This document shows, piece by piece, positions 16,882 through 24,886 of a stretch of DNA of 64,000 bases (its first letter is position 1; the number at the start of each line of letters is the position of its first letter). The stretch comes from DASZTV01 sp035550655. GTDB lineage: Bacteria; Actinomycetota; Actinomycetes; JAFAQI01. The stretch lies in the NCBI GenBank assembly GCA_035550655.1, contig DASZOU010000001.1, positions 1-64,000 of the forward strand, written 5' to 3'. A program made the translations under genes and the position numbers. Under the pieces are notes generated by a model. The model was not told where the DNA came from. It did not search any database and worked only from the letters and a program-made list of their open reading frames with translations.

Positions 16882-18804
16882 GTGACCTCCATTGCCATCC
16901 CGGAGCAGCTGCGCGCCGAGCTCCGGCAGTCGGTTGCGGGACGCTCGCGGTGGGAAATCGCGGAGCACGTAGCCGTCGTCGTGCTCCTGATGTGGTGGGC
17001 GGTGCCGTTTACCCGCGCCATCGGCGGTCGAGGGGTCCACAACGAGCTTCTCTTCACAATCGTGGTCGGCGTCGTCCTACTCGCCGTCCGCGGCTGGCGC
17101 ACGCCGGCTGGCTCCGTCGGCTTTGCGGCAGTGGTGGCGATCTGCGCCGTCTTGGTCTGTGTCTTCGCTCCGACTGGCTGGTACGGCTCGGATGTGGCCG
17201 CCGGTTACGTCCTCGCCGCGGGCGTCTACGTTGCGGGCCGGCGGTATGTCCATGACGAGGACCGCGCTCACCTGGTCGCGGCAGCGGTCTGTCTGGCCGG
17301 GGTCTACCAGTTCTCGCTCGCGTTCCAGCCCTGGTGGGGCGGCCGCGATCCTGCCCGGGAGATGTCCGGCACGTTCTACTGGCACAACCCGTACGCGGCC
17401 TTCCTGCTACCCGGAGCGGTGATCGGGCTGGGTTTCGTTGCCGAGGGCCGGCGGCCGTGGAACCTCGTCGGCTGGGTGAGCGTTCCGCTATGCGTAGCCG
17501 GCATCGTCTTCTCCAGCAGCCGGGCAACGCTCGCGGCGGTGATTGCCGGCATAGTGCTGGTAGGGATCGGCTCGGCCCGGGTTCGTGGCGGGCTCAAGCG
17601 GGCTGGTGGCGCGGTGCTCCTTGCTGTCGCCGTCGTGGCGGCTCTACCGGGGTGGCCGCTGTTCCCGTCGTACGACGCGCCCTGGGCCGCTACCACTGCG
17701 CGAACGGGAAGCGGCCAGTCGCTGGCCACCAATGGTCACTACCGGACCGAGTTCTGGCGGGCCGCGATTCAAGACGCGATCCACCACCCGGTCGTCGGTA
17801 CCGGTTATCACGCCCTGGCCAGCGACGCGCCCTTCTACACGCCGAGCAACTGGGCGCGATCGCCGCTCGCCCACAACGGGTTCCTGCAAGCGTTCTCCGA
17901 TGGCGGCCTGCTGCTCGGCCTGCCCGTCCTGCTGGCAGCTCTCGTCGTCGCCGGCTGGGCACTTCGGCGGGTATGGACGTTCGCTCGCGCGCGCGGAGCC
18001 GCACAGCCGGATGTGGTTGCGTTCGCGGTCGCTGTGGCGTTCCTGGGCGTGTTGGCGCATGTCAACGTCGATTTCGACTGGTCCCATCCGTCGATCAGGG
18101 TCGAAACCGTCCTGCTCGCGGTGTGCCTTGCCCCGGCGGCGAGTGATCTCGCCCTCCGGCGTCGGCTGTGGCGGTTCGGCCCGTTCGTGGCGCTCTTGGG
18201 TGTGCTCGCCGTGTTCATTCCGGTGCTCCACCAGTGGCAGATCGACCAGCCGTCCACCACCGAGTCCGCAACCTCTCTGCTGGCGCAGGCTGCCGCGCCG
18301 TTCGGCGACTACCGACCGGCAAAGACGGTCCTGTCGGTCTGGGAGCTCGATCCGCGAACCGCTGATCGAGCCCAGCTGCGTGAGGCTCTCGCTCAGACAT
18401 CGGCGGCAGCGAAGGTCGACCTGGATCTCGCGTTGCTGCGCTTCGCCGTCGGCGCGCGATCCGGCTTGATACCAAATGCCGTCGCTGCCGCAAACGCGCA
18501 GGTCGACCGGGTTGACGGATCGCACGGACCGTGGGTGGCGGACCTGGCCTTGGTGTATCTCGGCGCCGGAGACCGTAGCGCTGCGCGGGACCTGTTGGCG
18601 GCGGACGTCGCCGCGCAGGTTGCGGCTCACGCCGCATCGCCCGCGCTGCTCTCCGAACTGAGCATGTGGGCTCACGATCTCGGCGCCGGTTCCGGTTATG
18701 CCTGCGAGCTGCGGACGACCCGCGATTTGGTGTCAGGTGCTGAGCGGGCCGGTCTCCCGTCGCCGACGGCTTCCTGCCCGCGCGATCATCAAGGCAACAG
18801 CTAG
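16882..18804 (+). CDS. O-antigen ligase/polymerase family membrane protein (Wzy_C)
   Basis: A 640-residue protein with about 10-12 membrane helices over residues 30-450 and a soluble helical C-terminal part of about 180 residues, probably outside the cell. The Wzy_C periplasmic-loop region is seen in YRTEFWRAAIQDAIHHPVVG, TGYHAL and LAHNGFLQAFSDGG. Members polymerise glycans (Wzy), ligate them to lipid (WaaL) or transfer them to pilin and other proteins (PglL, TfpW). The gene lies between the glycan genes and pilB, 41 bases before the latter, so polymerase and pilin glycosyltransferase are both open. GTG start at 16882; the 72-base gap before it shows no clear promoter. Confidence 0.85.
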   Translation: MTSIAIPEQLRAELRQSVAGRSRWEIAEHVAVVVLLMWWAVPFTRAIGGRGVHNELLFTIVVGVVLLAVRGWRTPAGSVGFAAVVAICAVLVCVFAPTGWYGSDVAAGYVLAAGVYVAGRRYVHDEDRAHLVAAAVCLAGVYQFSLAFQPWWGGRDPAREMSGTFYWHNPYAAFLLPGAVIGLGFVAEGRRPWNLVGWVSVPLCVAGIVFSSSRATLAAVIAGIVLVGIGSARVRGGLKRAGGAVLLAVAVVAALPGWPLFPSYDAPWAATTARTGSGQSLATNGHYRTEFWRAAIQDAIHHPVVGTGYHALASDAPFYTPSNWARSPLAHNGFLQAFSDGGLLLGLPVLLAALVVAGWALRRVWTFARARGAAQPDVVAFAVAVAFLGVLAHVNVDFDWSHPSIRVETVLLAVCLAPAASDLALRRRLWRFGPFVALLGVLAVFIPVLHQWQIDQPSTTESATSLLAQAAAPFGDYRPAKTVLSVWELDPRTADRAQLREALAQTSAAAKVDLDLALLRFAVGARSGLIPNAVAAANAQVDRVDGSHGPWVADLALVYLGAGDRSAARDLLAADVAAQVAAHAASPALLSELSMWAHDLGAGSGYACELRTTRDLVSGAERAGLPSPTASCPRDHQGNS

Positions 18805-18845
18805 GACGTCCGAACAGGCTATGAGCACGTGACTGAAGGAGCGCG

Positions 18846-20507
18846 GTGAAGCAGCTCGGCGACATCCTGGTCGAGGACGGCCTGGTCACACGCGACCAGC
18901 TGGCCGAGGCCTTCGATGAGCATCAGCGAGCCGGACGGGCCCTCGGGCGCGTGCTGGTGGACCGCGGCGTGCTCAGCGAGAGCCAGCTGGTGGCTGCGCT
19001 CGCCAAGCAGATCGGGATGCGGTTCGTCGATCTCGGCGACTTTGCCGTGGACGGCGCGGCCCTGGCCTCTGTCCCACAGGCGGTGTGCCGCCGCTACAAC
19101 GCGCTGCCCATCGGCTACGAGGACGGCAAGCTCCTCGTCGCGATGTCCGACCCGGCCAACGTGTTTGCGCTTGACGACATCCGCTCGATCTCCGGCGTCG
19201 AGGTCAAGCCGGTCGTTGCGACCAAGGCCGACGTCTTGTCAGCCATCAACCGCTACCACCGCGCCGAAGGCGATCTCGACGACATCTCGATGGCGTTGGA
19301 CCTGGAGGAGGAGGAGGACCTCAGCAACCTCAAGGAGGTCGTCGAGGACGCGCCGATCGTCAAGTTCGTCAACCTGCTCATCACCCAGGCGATCAACGAC
19401 CGCGCCTCCGACATCCACCTGGAACCGTCCGAGCGCGACCTCCGTGTCCGGTTCCGGATCGACGGCGTGTTGCACGACATCATGCGCTCGCCGCGGAACA
19501 TCCAGGCGGGCGTCATCTCGCGGCTGAAGATCATGGCCGACATCAACATCGCCGAGCGGCGAATCCCGCAGGATGGCCGACTCTCGGTCAACGTGACCGG
19601 CAAGAAGGTCGACCTGCGTGTTGCGACGCTTCCCACCGTGTGGGGCGAGAAGGTCGTCATGCGTATTCTCGACAACTCCACCGCGCTGCTGCGCCTGTCA
19701 GACCTCGGTTTCAGCGACCACAACTACAACAGCTACTCGAAGAGCTTCACCAAGCCGTACGGCATGATCCTCGTGACCGGGCCGACCGGTTCGGGCAAGT
19801 CGACGACGTTGTACGCGACGCTGAACATCGTCAGCCGTCCGGAGATCAACGTCATCACCGTCGAGGACCCGGTGGAGTACCGGATTCCCGGCATCAACCA
19901 GGTTCAGACCAACTCAAAGGCGGGTCTGACCTTCGCGAGCGCCCTGCGCTCGATCCTTCGTTCCGACCCCGACGTCGTGCTGATCGGTGAGGTTCGCGAC
20001 CACGAGACCGCCCAGATCGCGATCGAGGCGGCGCTCACCGGTCACCTCGTCCTCACGACCCTTCACACCAACGACGCACCTTCCGCCATGACGCGTCTGG
20101 TCGAGATGGGCATCGAGCCCTTCCTGGTCGGCTCGGCGCTCGACGCGGTGCTTGCCCAGCGGCTCGGCCGGCGACTCTGCGAACGGTGCAAGGAGGCGTA
20201 CACGCCGGAGCCAGAGGTGCTGACCTCGGCGCGGTTCCCGTGGAAGGAGGGCGAGCCGCTTCCGACGCTCTACCGGCCGGTCGGGTGCTCGAACTGCGCG
20301 AAAACGGGCTACAAGGGGCGGGTGGCGTTCACCGAGGTCATGCCCGTCAGCGAGGAGATCGAACGACTGACCGTTCAGCGGGCCACCGCCGTCGACATCG
20401 GCAAGGTTGCCTTGGAGCAGGGCATGATCCCGCTGCGCCTCGATGGAATGAGCAAGGCGCTGGTGGGGCTCACCTCTATCGAGGAAGTCCTTCGCGTCGT
20501 CGTGTGA
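18846..20507 (+). CDS. pilB: Type IV pilus extension ATPase PilB
   Basis: A 553-residue protein, normal length. Residues 1 to about 150 are the GspE/MshE N-terminal domain (LGDILVEDGLVTRDQL). The ATPase core has Walker A GPTGSGKST at 312-320, the Asp box (VEDPVEYRIPG), Walker B DPDVVLIGEVRD and the His box (TGHLVLTTLHTNDAP). A CxxC pair (CERCKEAY) and a second one (CSNCAKTGYKG) form the zinc site typical of PilB. It powers pilin insertion at the membrane base together with PilC. GTG start with GAAGGAG upstream. First gene of the pilus cluster; TATGAG at 18820-18825 could be its -10 box. Confidence 0.97.
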   Translation: MKQLGDILVEDGLVTRDQLAEAFDEHQRAGRALGRVLVDRGVLSESQLVAALAKQIGMRFVDLGDFAVDGAALASVPQAVCRRYNALPIGYEDGKLLVAMSDPANVFALDDIRSISGVEVKPVVATKADVLSAINRYHRAEGDLDDISMALDLEEEEDLSNLKEVVEDAPIVKFVNLLITQAINDRASDIHLEPSERDLRVRFRIDGVLHDIMRSPRNIQAGVISRLKIMADINIAERRIPQDGRLSVNVTGKKVDLRVATLPTVWGEKVVMRILDNSTALLRLSDLGFSDHNYNSYSKSFTKPYGMILVTGPTGSGKSTTLYATLNIVSRPEINVITVEDPVEYRIPGINQVQTNSKAGLTFASALRSILRSDPDVVLIGEVRDHETAQIAIEAALTGHLVLTTLHTNDAPSAMTRLVEMGIEPFLVGSALDAVLAQRLGRRLCERCKEAYTPEPEVLTSARFPWKEGEPLPTLYRPVGCSNCAKTGYKGRVAFTEVMPVSEEIERLTVQRATAVDIGKVALEQGMIPLRLDGMSKALVGLTSIEEVLRVVV

Positions 20508-20635
20508 CTACCAACGCGCTGTGGCCCGATTGGCTCAAGGCGGCGCGGCGGGTGGCCGATGCTCACGTACAGAAGGGCCATGTCTTGCGACGGGAGCGAT
20601 CCCGGGCAGGATGATGTCGATGAGGGGACGTTGAC

Positions 20636-22237
20636 GTGGACGGCCAGGGTTTTGAGGGCTCGAGCCCCGCTGCGGCGCCAGTTGATGCCGCGTGGGCACC
20701 GCCGGGTGCGACGACGTCCGCGATCGCCGAGCCGCCGCCGGCGTTGGCGCCTGCCGCCGCCGGCCCGCCCCCCGGCATCGAGATGGCGCTGCCGCCCGGG
20801 GTCGAGCTGCCGCCAGGCACGGCGCTGCCGCCGGGAGTCACGGCTGCGCCCTCCGCCGCCGCACCCGCAGCTTCGCCGTTCGGAGCGCCGCCCGCTCCGG
20901 CTCCCGCTGACGTGGAGATGGCGTTGCCACCCGGCGTAGAGCTGCCGGCAGGAACTGCCATGCCGGCCGGCGTGATGATGCCGCCTCCGCCAGCGTTTCC
21001 GCCGCCGACGAACGGCATCGGCTACGCCGAGCCGGGGACCGACCTCGGCTCGTACGGCTCGACGTCGGGCTACGGCGTGTACGAGCCTCCGGCTGAGCCG
21101 TCGGCATCCGATGCGCTCGAGCACGACACGGCGTACACCCGCTCTGCCCTCGAGGAGGACAGCAAGTTCGAGGCCGGCCTGCTCGCCAAGCTCCTGGTCG
21201 AGGTTCAGGACAGCGGGGCGTCCGACCTGCACCTGACCTCAGGAGCCCGTCCGACGATGCGGATCAACGGCTCCCTGACGCCGCTGAACGATCATCCGCT
21301 GCTCACGCCCCCGGTGATCCAGCGGATGGTGTACGCCATCCTCACCCAGAAGCAGCGCGAGACCTTCGAGGAGGAGCTCGAGCTCGACTTCGCGTACGCG
21401 CTGCCCGGCCGTGCCCGCTTCCGTGTGAACATCTATCGCCAGCGTGACTCGCTCGGCGCGGCCTTCCGAATCATCCCCTACGAGATCAAGTCGCTCGAGG
21501 ACCTCGGTGTCCCGCCGTCGGTCGCCAACTTTGCGATGCTGCCGCGTGGCTTCGTGCTCGTGACCGGTCCTACCGGCTCCGGCAAGTCGACGACGCTGGC
21601 CGCGCTCGTCGACCTGGCCAACCGCAGCCGCCGCGACCACATCATGACGGTCGAGGACCCGATCGAGTTCCTGCACAGCCACAAGAGCTGCCTAGTCAAC
21701 CAGCGTGAGGTCGGCGAGGACACCTGGTCGTTCCAGAACGCGCTCAAGCACGTCCTCCGGCAGGACCCCGACATCATCCTCGTCGGTGAGATGCGTGACC
21801 TCGAGACGATCTCGGTCGCGCTGACTGCGGCTGAGACAGGTCACCTCGTGTTCGCGACCCTTCACACGCAGGACGCGGCGCAGACCATCGACCGTGTCAT
21901 CGACGTCTTCCCGCCCCACCAGCAGCAGCAGATCCGGGTCCAGCTCGCCGGCGCGTTGCAGGGCATCGTCTGCCAGACCCTGTGCAAGACCTTCGACGGG
22001 AAGGGTCGAGCGGTCGCGACCGAGGTTCTCGTGGCCACGCCGGCGATCCGCAACCTCGTTCGAGAGGGCAAGACCCACCAGATCTACTCGTCGTTGCAGG
22101 CCGGTGCCAAGCACGGGATGCACTCGCTCGACCAGCACCTTGCCGAGCTCGTGAAGTCCGGCCGGATCACGTACGAGACAGCGCTCGAGAAGTGCCACCA
22201 CGTCGAGGACTTCAACCGCCTGACCGGTAGAGGCTGA
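20636..22237 (+). CDS. pilT: Type IV pilus retraction ATPase PilT with a long Pro/Ala-rich N-terminal extension
   Basis: A 533-residue protein, about 180 longer than usual PilT. The extra N-terminal part is low-complexity Pro/Ala/Gly and contains a 21-residue motif twice (residues 48-68 and 93-113). The PilT core starts near residue 176 (ASDLHLTSGARPTMRINGSL), with Walker A GPTGSGKST at about 311-319, Walker B DPDIILVGEMRD and the PilT-specific AIRNLVREGKTHQ near 470. It depolymerises pili, giving retraction and twitching. GTG 20636 has GAGGGGA upstream and begins the extension; no later start has a comparable site. The gene follows pilB after 128 bases in which nothing clear is seen. Confidence 0.95.
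   Translation: MDGQGFEGSSPAAAPVDAAWAPPGATTSAIAEPPPALAPAAAGPPPGIEMALPPGVELPPGTALPPGVTAAPSAAAPAASPFGAPPAPAPADVEMALPPGVELPAGTAMPAGVMMPPPPAFPPPTNGIGYAEPGTDLGSYGSTSGYGVYEPPAEPSASDALEHDTAYTRSALEEDSKFEAGLLAKLLVEVQDSGASDLHLTSGARPTMRINGSLTPLNDHPLLTPPVIQRMVYAILTQKQRETFEEELELDFAYALPGRARFRVNIYRQRDSLGAAFRIIPYEIKSLEDLGVPPSVANFAMLPRGFVLVTGPTGSGKSTTLAALVDLANRSRRDHIMTVEDPIEFLHSHKSCLVNQREVGEDTWSFQNALKHVLRQDPDIILVGEMRDLETISVALTAAETGHLVFATLHTQDAAQTIDRVIDVFPPHQQQQIRVQLAGALQGIVCQTLCKTFDGKGRAVATEVLVATPAIRNLVREGKTHQIYSSLQAGAKHGMHSLDQHLAELVKSGRITYETALEKCHHVEDFNRLTGRG
20777..20974 (+). repeat. Duplicated 63-base motif in the PilT extension
   Basis: Copies lie at 20777-20839 and 20912-20974. They encode 21-residue units that agree at 17 positions; each is a triplet of (L/M)PxG(V/T) turns such as ALPPGVELPPGTALPPGV. 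The two copies are separated by an Ala/Pro-rich spacer of 24 residues. The repeat may be a short linear binding motif. Confidence 0.8.
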
Positions 22238-22248
22238 GGAGACGCCAC

Positions 22249-23472
22249 ATGGCGACCATCGCGTTCAAGTACCAGGTCCGCGACCGCTCCGGGAAGCTGA
22301 TCTCCGGGGAGCTGTCGGCGGAGACCGAGGCCGCGCTTGTCCAGAAGCTGAAGTCGATGGGCTACGCGCCCATCTCGGTCGAGCAGGCCAACAGTGGCCT
22401 TCAAAAAGAGATCACCATCCCCGGCTTCGGCGGCAAGGTCAAGCTGAAGGACCTCGCGATCATGTCGCGGCAGTTCGCGACGATGATCAACTCCGGCCTG
22501 TCCTTGATGCGGTCGCTGTCGATTCTCGCCAGCCAGACCGAGAACCCGAAGCTCGGGCAGACCCTTGCCGAGGTCCGGAACGACGTCGAGGCCGGTACCG
22601 CTTTGTCGGCGGCTCTCGGCAAGCACCCCAAGGTGTTCCCGCCGCTGATGGTCAACCTCTGCCGTGCGGGTGAGGTCGGCGGCTTCCTCGACACCGTGAT
22701 GCTGCAGATCGCGGAGAACTACGAGGCCGAGGTCAAGCTGCGCGCGAAGATCAAGTCCGCGATGACCTACCCGATCGTGGTCGGCTGCATCGCGGTCCTG
22801 GCGCTCATCGTCATGATGACCTTCGTCGTGCCCTCGTTCGCCAACATCTTCCAGCAGCTCGGCACGAAGCTCCCGGCGCCGACACAGATGCTCGTCGACA
22901 TCTCGCACCTGATGAAGTTCCTGCTTCCGGCCGGCATCGTCCTGACGGTGGTCGGCTCGATCGTGTGGCGCCGGGTGAAGAACCAGGAGAACGTGCGCAG
23001 CGTCGTCGACCCGCTCAAGCTCAAGGTGCCGGTCTTCGGGCCGCTGTTCCAAAAGGTGGCGATCGCGCGGTTCGCGCGCAACCTGGGCACCATGATCAAG
23101 TCCGGTGTCCCGATCCTGCAAGCCCTCGAGATCGTCTCGGAGACGACCGGTAACTGGACGATCACGGCGGCGGTGCGCGACGTGCAGGACAGCGTCAGGC
23201 AGGGCGAGGCGCTCACGCAGCCGCTCAGCGAGCACGACGTCTTCCCGCCGATGGTCGTGCAGATGATGGCCGTCGGCGAGGACACGGGTGCGCTTGACAC
23301 GATGCTGTCGAAGATCGCGCAGTTCTACGACGAAGAGGTCGAGGCGACCACCGAGTCGTTGACCGCTCTGATCGAGCCGATCATGATCGCGGTCCTCGGA
23401 GGTCTGGTCGGCTCGATGATCGTCTGCCTCTACCTGCCGATCTTCGACGTCTACAACCACATCGGTAGCTGA
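22249..23472 (+). CDS. pilC: Type IV pilus inner-membrane platform protein PilC
   Basis: A 407-residue protein with the two T2SF/GspF domains of the family. The first is marked by LAIMSRQFATMINSGLSLMR and the second by FARNLGTMIKSGVPILQALE. Three membrane helices lie at about 175-205, 220-240 and 375-400. PilC sits at the base of the pilus and is turned by PilB or PilT to add or remove pilins. ATG with GAGGAGA upstream, 11 bases after pilT, so the two are co-transcribed. Confidence 0.96.
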   Translation: MATIAFKYQVRDRSGKLISGELSAETEAALVQKLKSMGYAPISVEQANSGLQKEITIPGFGGKVKLKDLAIMSRQFATMINSGLSLMRSLSILASQTENPKLGQTLAEVRNDVEAGTALSAALGKHPKVFPPLMVNLCRAGEVGGFLDTVMLQIAENYEAEVKLRAKIKSAMTYPIVVGCIAVLALIVMMTFVVPSFANIFQQLGTKLPAPTQMLVDISHLMKFLLPAGIVLTVVGSIVWRRVKNQENVRSVVDPLKLKVPVFGPLFQKVAIARFARNLGTMIKSGVPILQALEIVSETTGNWTITAAVRDVQDSVRQGEALTQPLSEHDVFPPMVVQMMAVGEDTGALDTMLSKIAQFYDEEVEATTESLTALIEPIMIAVLGGLVGSMIVCLYLPIFDVYNHIGS

Positions 23473-23677
23473 TCGACACTGAACCGCTTCTAGCGCTTCG
23501 CCTTGTGTTCATCCGCATTAACCGACTGCGCCGAATGGCCTAACAAAGAGGCGCCGAAACGCCGACTGGAAGTGTTCAAGTCACACTCGGCGATGACCGA
23601 CACTCTGTACGTCATCGAGCCGGCCTGAGGCCTGATCGGCGCTACGCGGCTCACCGCAGTACTACGGAAGGACCGCA
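23473..23677 (+). promoter_or_regulatory. Leader region before the first pilin gene
   Basis: This 205-base gap is the largest inside the pilus cluster. It ends with GGAAGGA as the ribosome-binding site of pilA at 23678. It contains small dyads (GGCGCCGAAACGCC and GGCCTGAGGCC) and several weak -10-like boxes, none convincing. A promoter for strong pilin expression is expected here; I do not recognise a riboswitch. Confidence 0.4.
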
Positions 23678-24166
23678 ATGCTTGCTCGTCTCCGCAAGAT
23701 GCAGGAGGAGAACGAGGGGGGCTTCACGCTCATCGAGCTCCTCGTCGTGATCATCATCATCGGCATCCTCGCCGCGATCGCGATTCCCGTCTTCCTCAAC
23801 CAGCGCAAGAAGGGCTACGACTCGGCCGCGAAGAGCGACCTCCGCAACTTCGCGACCGCTGAGGAGAGCTACCTCACCGACTACGACGCCTACAGCAGCG
23901 TCTACGGCACGGTGTCGACCGCCGAGACGGTGAAGGGCAGCAAGAACGTCTCCGACATCGCCATCGCGCTCGACGGCACCTCGGACGGTTACTGCTTGGG
24001 TATCCACAGCCGTTCCGGCAGCAACTTCTTCTACGACAGCGAGGCTGGCGGTCTGCAGAACACGGCGTACGCCGATCAGGCCGCTGTCAAGAATGCGCTG
24101 CCCACGGGCGCATGCGCCAAGGCGACGAACGCCACAGGCGCGAACCCGCCCACGACCCTTCACTAA
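23678..24166 (+). CDS. pilA: Type IV major pilin-like protein (first copy)
   Basis: A 162-residue prepilin. The 15-residue charged leader ends in GG, followed by mature FTLIELLVVIIIIGILAAIA, with Glu5 as in all type IVa pilins; PilD should cut between Gly15 and Phe16. The hydrophobic helix is followed by AIPVFLNQRKKGYDSAAKSD and a globular part with two cysteines (CLGIHS and the C-terminal ACAKAT) that may form a closing disulfide loop. An FFYDSEAGGLQ motif is shared with the second copy. A strong terminator follows directly. It is a pilus subunit; which of the two pilins is the major one is not known. Confidence 0.95.
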   Translation: MLARLRKMQEENEGGFTLIELLVVIIIIGILAAIAIPVFLNQRKKGYDSAAKSDLRNFATAEESYLTDYDAYSSVYGTVSTAETVKGSKNVSDIAIALDGTSDGYCLGIHSRSGSNFFYDSEAGGLQNTAYADQAAVKNALPTGACAKATNATGANPPTTLH

Positions 24167-24184
24167 GCGCCTCTTAACCCCTTT

Positions 24185-24216
24185 GGGGCCCGGCCCGCTT
24201 CCGCGGGCCGGGCCCC
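24185..24216 (+). terminator. Strong intrinsic terminator hairpin after the first pilin gene
   Basis: A perfect 14-bp G/C-only stem (24185-24198 with 24203-24216) closes a TTCC loop, 19 bases after the pilA stop. A short T-containing tail (GCTGTTTC) follows. The position suggests that the first pilin gene ends its own transcript, with the second pilin transcribed separately. Confidence 0.85.
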
Positions 24217-24273
24217 GCTGTTTCAGCCGCGGACGCCGGATCGCCGTGCGTGTGTCGGCTGAAAGGCCGGCTA

Positions 24274-24298
24274 GTCCGAATGGGTGACCAAATCGGAC
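24274..24298 (+). promoter_or_regulatory. Operator-like inverted repeat before the second pilin gene
   Basis: GTCCGA (24274-24279) and TCGGAC (24293-24298) form a perfect 6-bp dyad with a 13-base spacer. The sequence ACATAAAT just after it could be a -10 region. The dyad lies about 70 bases before the second pilin gene and could be a protein-binding site. Not tested against any known motif. Confidence 0.35.
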
Positions 24299-24366
24299 AT
24301 AAATCCGGCTCACGGGCGCTATCCCGCCCCAGGATTTGATCCGATGCTTGAGGTGAAGGAGGCACG

Positions 24367-24846
24367 ATGCTCACCAACTGGATCCACCGGCACGACCCAG
24401 ACGACGAGGGCTTCACGCTGATTGAGCTCCTGATCGTGATCATCATCATCGGCATCCTTGCCGCGATCGCGGTCCCCGTCTTCTTGAACCAGCGCAAGAA
24501 GGGTTACGACACGGCCGCCAAGAGCGACCTGCGCAACCTGGCGAACTTCGAGGAGATCTACCTGAACGACTACGGGACATATGCGGGCGTCAAGGAGGTC
24601 GCCGCCTCCGAGCCTGTGGTTGCCTCGAGCCACGACGTGAAGCTGCGGGTCGAGGGCTACGACGGTTCGAACGGGTACTGCCTGTCGTCGGTCAGTCAGA
24701 ACTCCGGCCACAAGTTCTTCTACGACAGCGAGGCCGGCGGTCTGCAGCCGACGCCGAGCTGCCCGGTGGTCAACTCCCACCTTACCGGCGGCACCTATAC
24801 GGTGCCCGCTGCGAACGACTACCTCATCGGTGGCGTCGGGGGCTGA
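24367..24846 (+). CDS. pilA: Type IV pilin-like protein (second copy)
   Basis: A 159-residue prepilin closely related to the first copy. The 15-residue leader ends in EG, then mature FTLIELLIVIIIIGILAAIA with Glu5. It shares VFLNQRKKGYD, AAKSDLRN and KFFYDSEAGGLQ, and has two C-terminal-domain cysteines (YCLSS and SCPVV). The leader and the C-terminal surface region differ clearly. It has an excellent ribosome-binding site (GAAGGAGG) and follows the terminator of copy one, so it probably has its own promoter. It may be an alternative major pilin or a minor, tip-type subunit. Confidence 0.94.
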   Translation: MLTNWIHRHDPDDEGFTLIELLIVIIIIGILAAIAVPVFLNQRKKGYDTAAKSDLRNLANFEEIYLNDYGTYAGVKEVAASEPVVASSHDVKLRVEGYDGSNGYCLSSVSQNSGHKFFYDSEAGGLQPTPSCPVVNSHLTGGTYTVPAANDYLIGGVGG

Positions 24847-24886
24847 TCTGCGCCCGTCTCGGATCGAGGCGTAAGAGAATCGTCCG

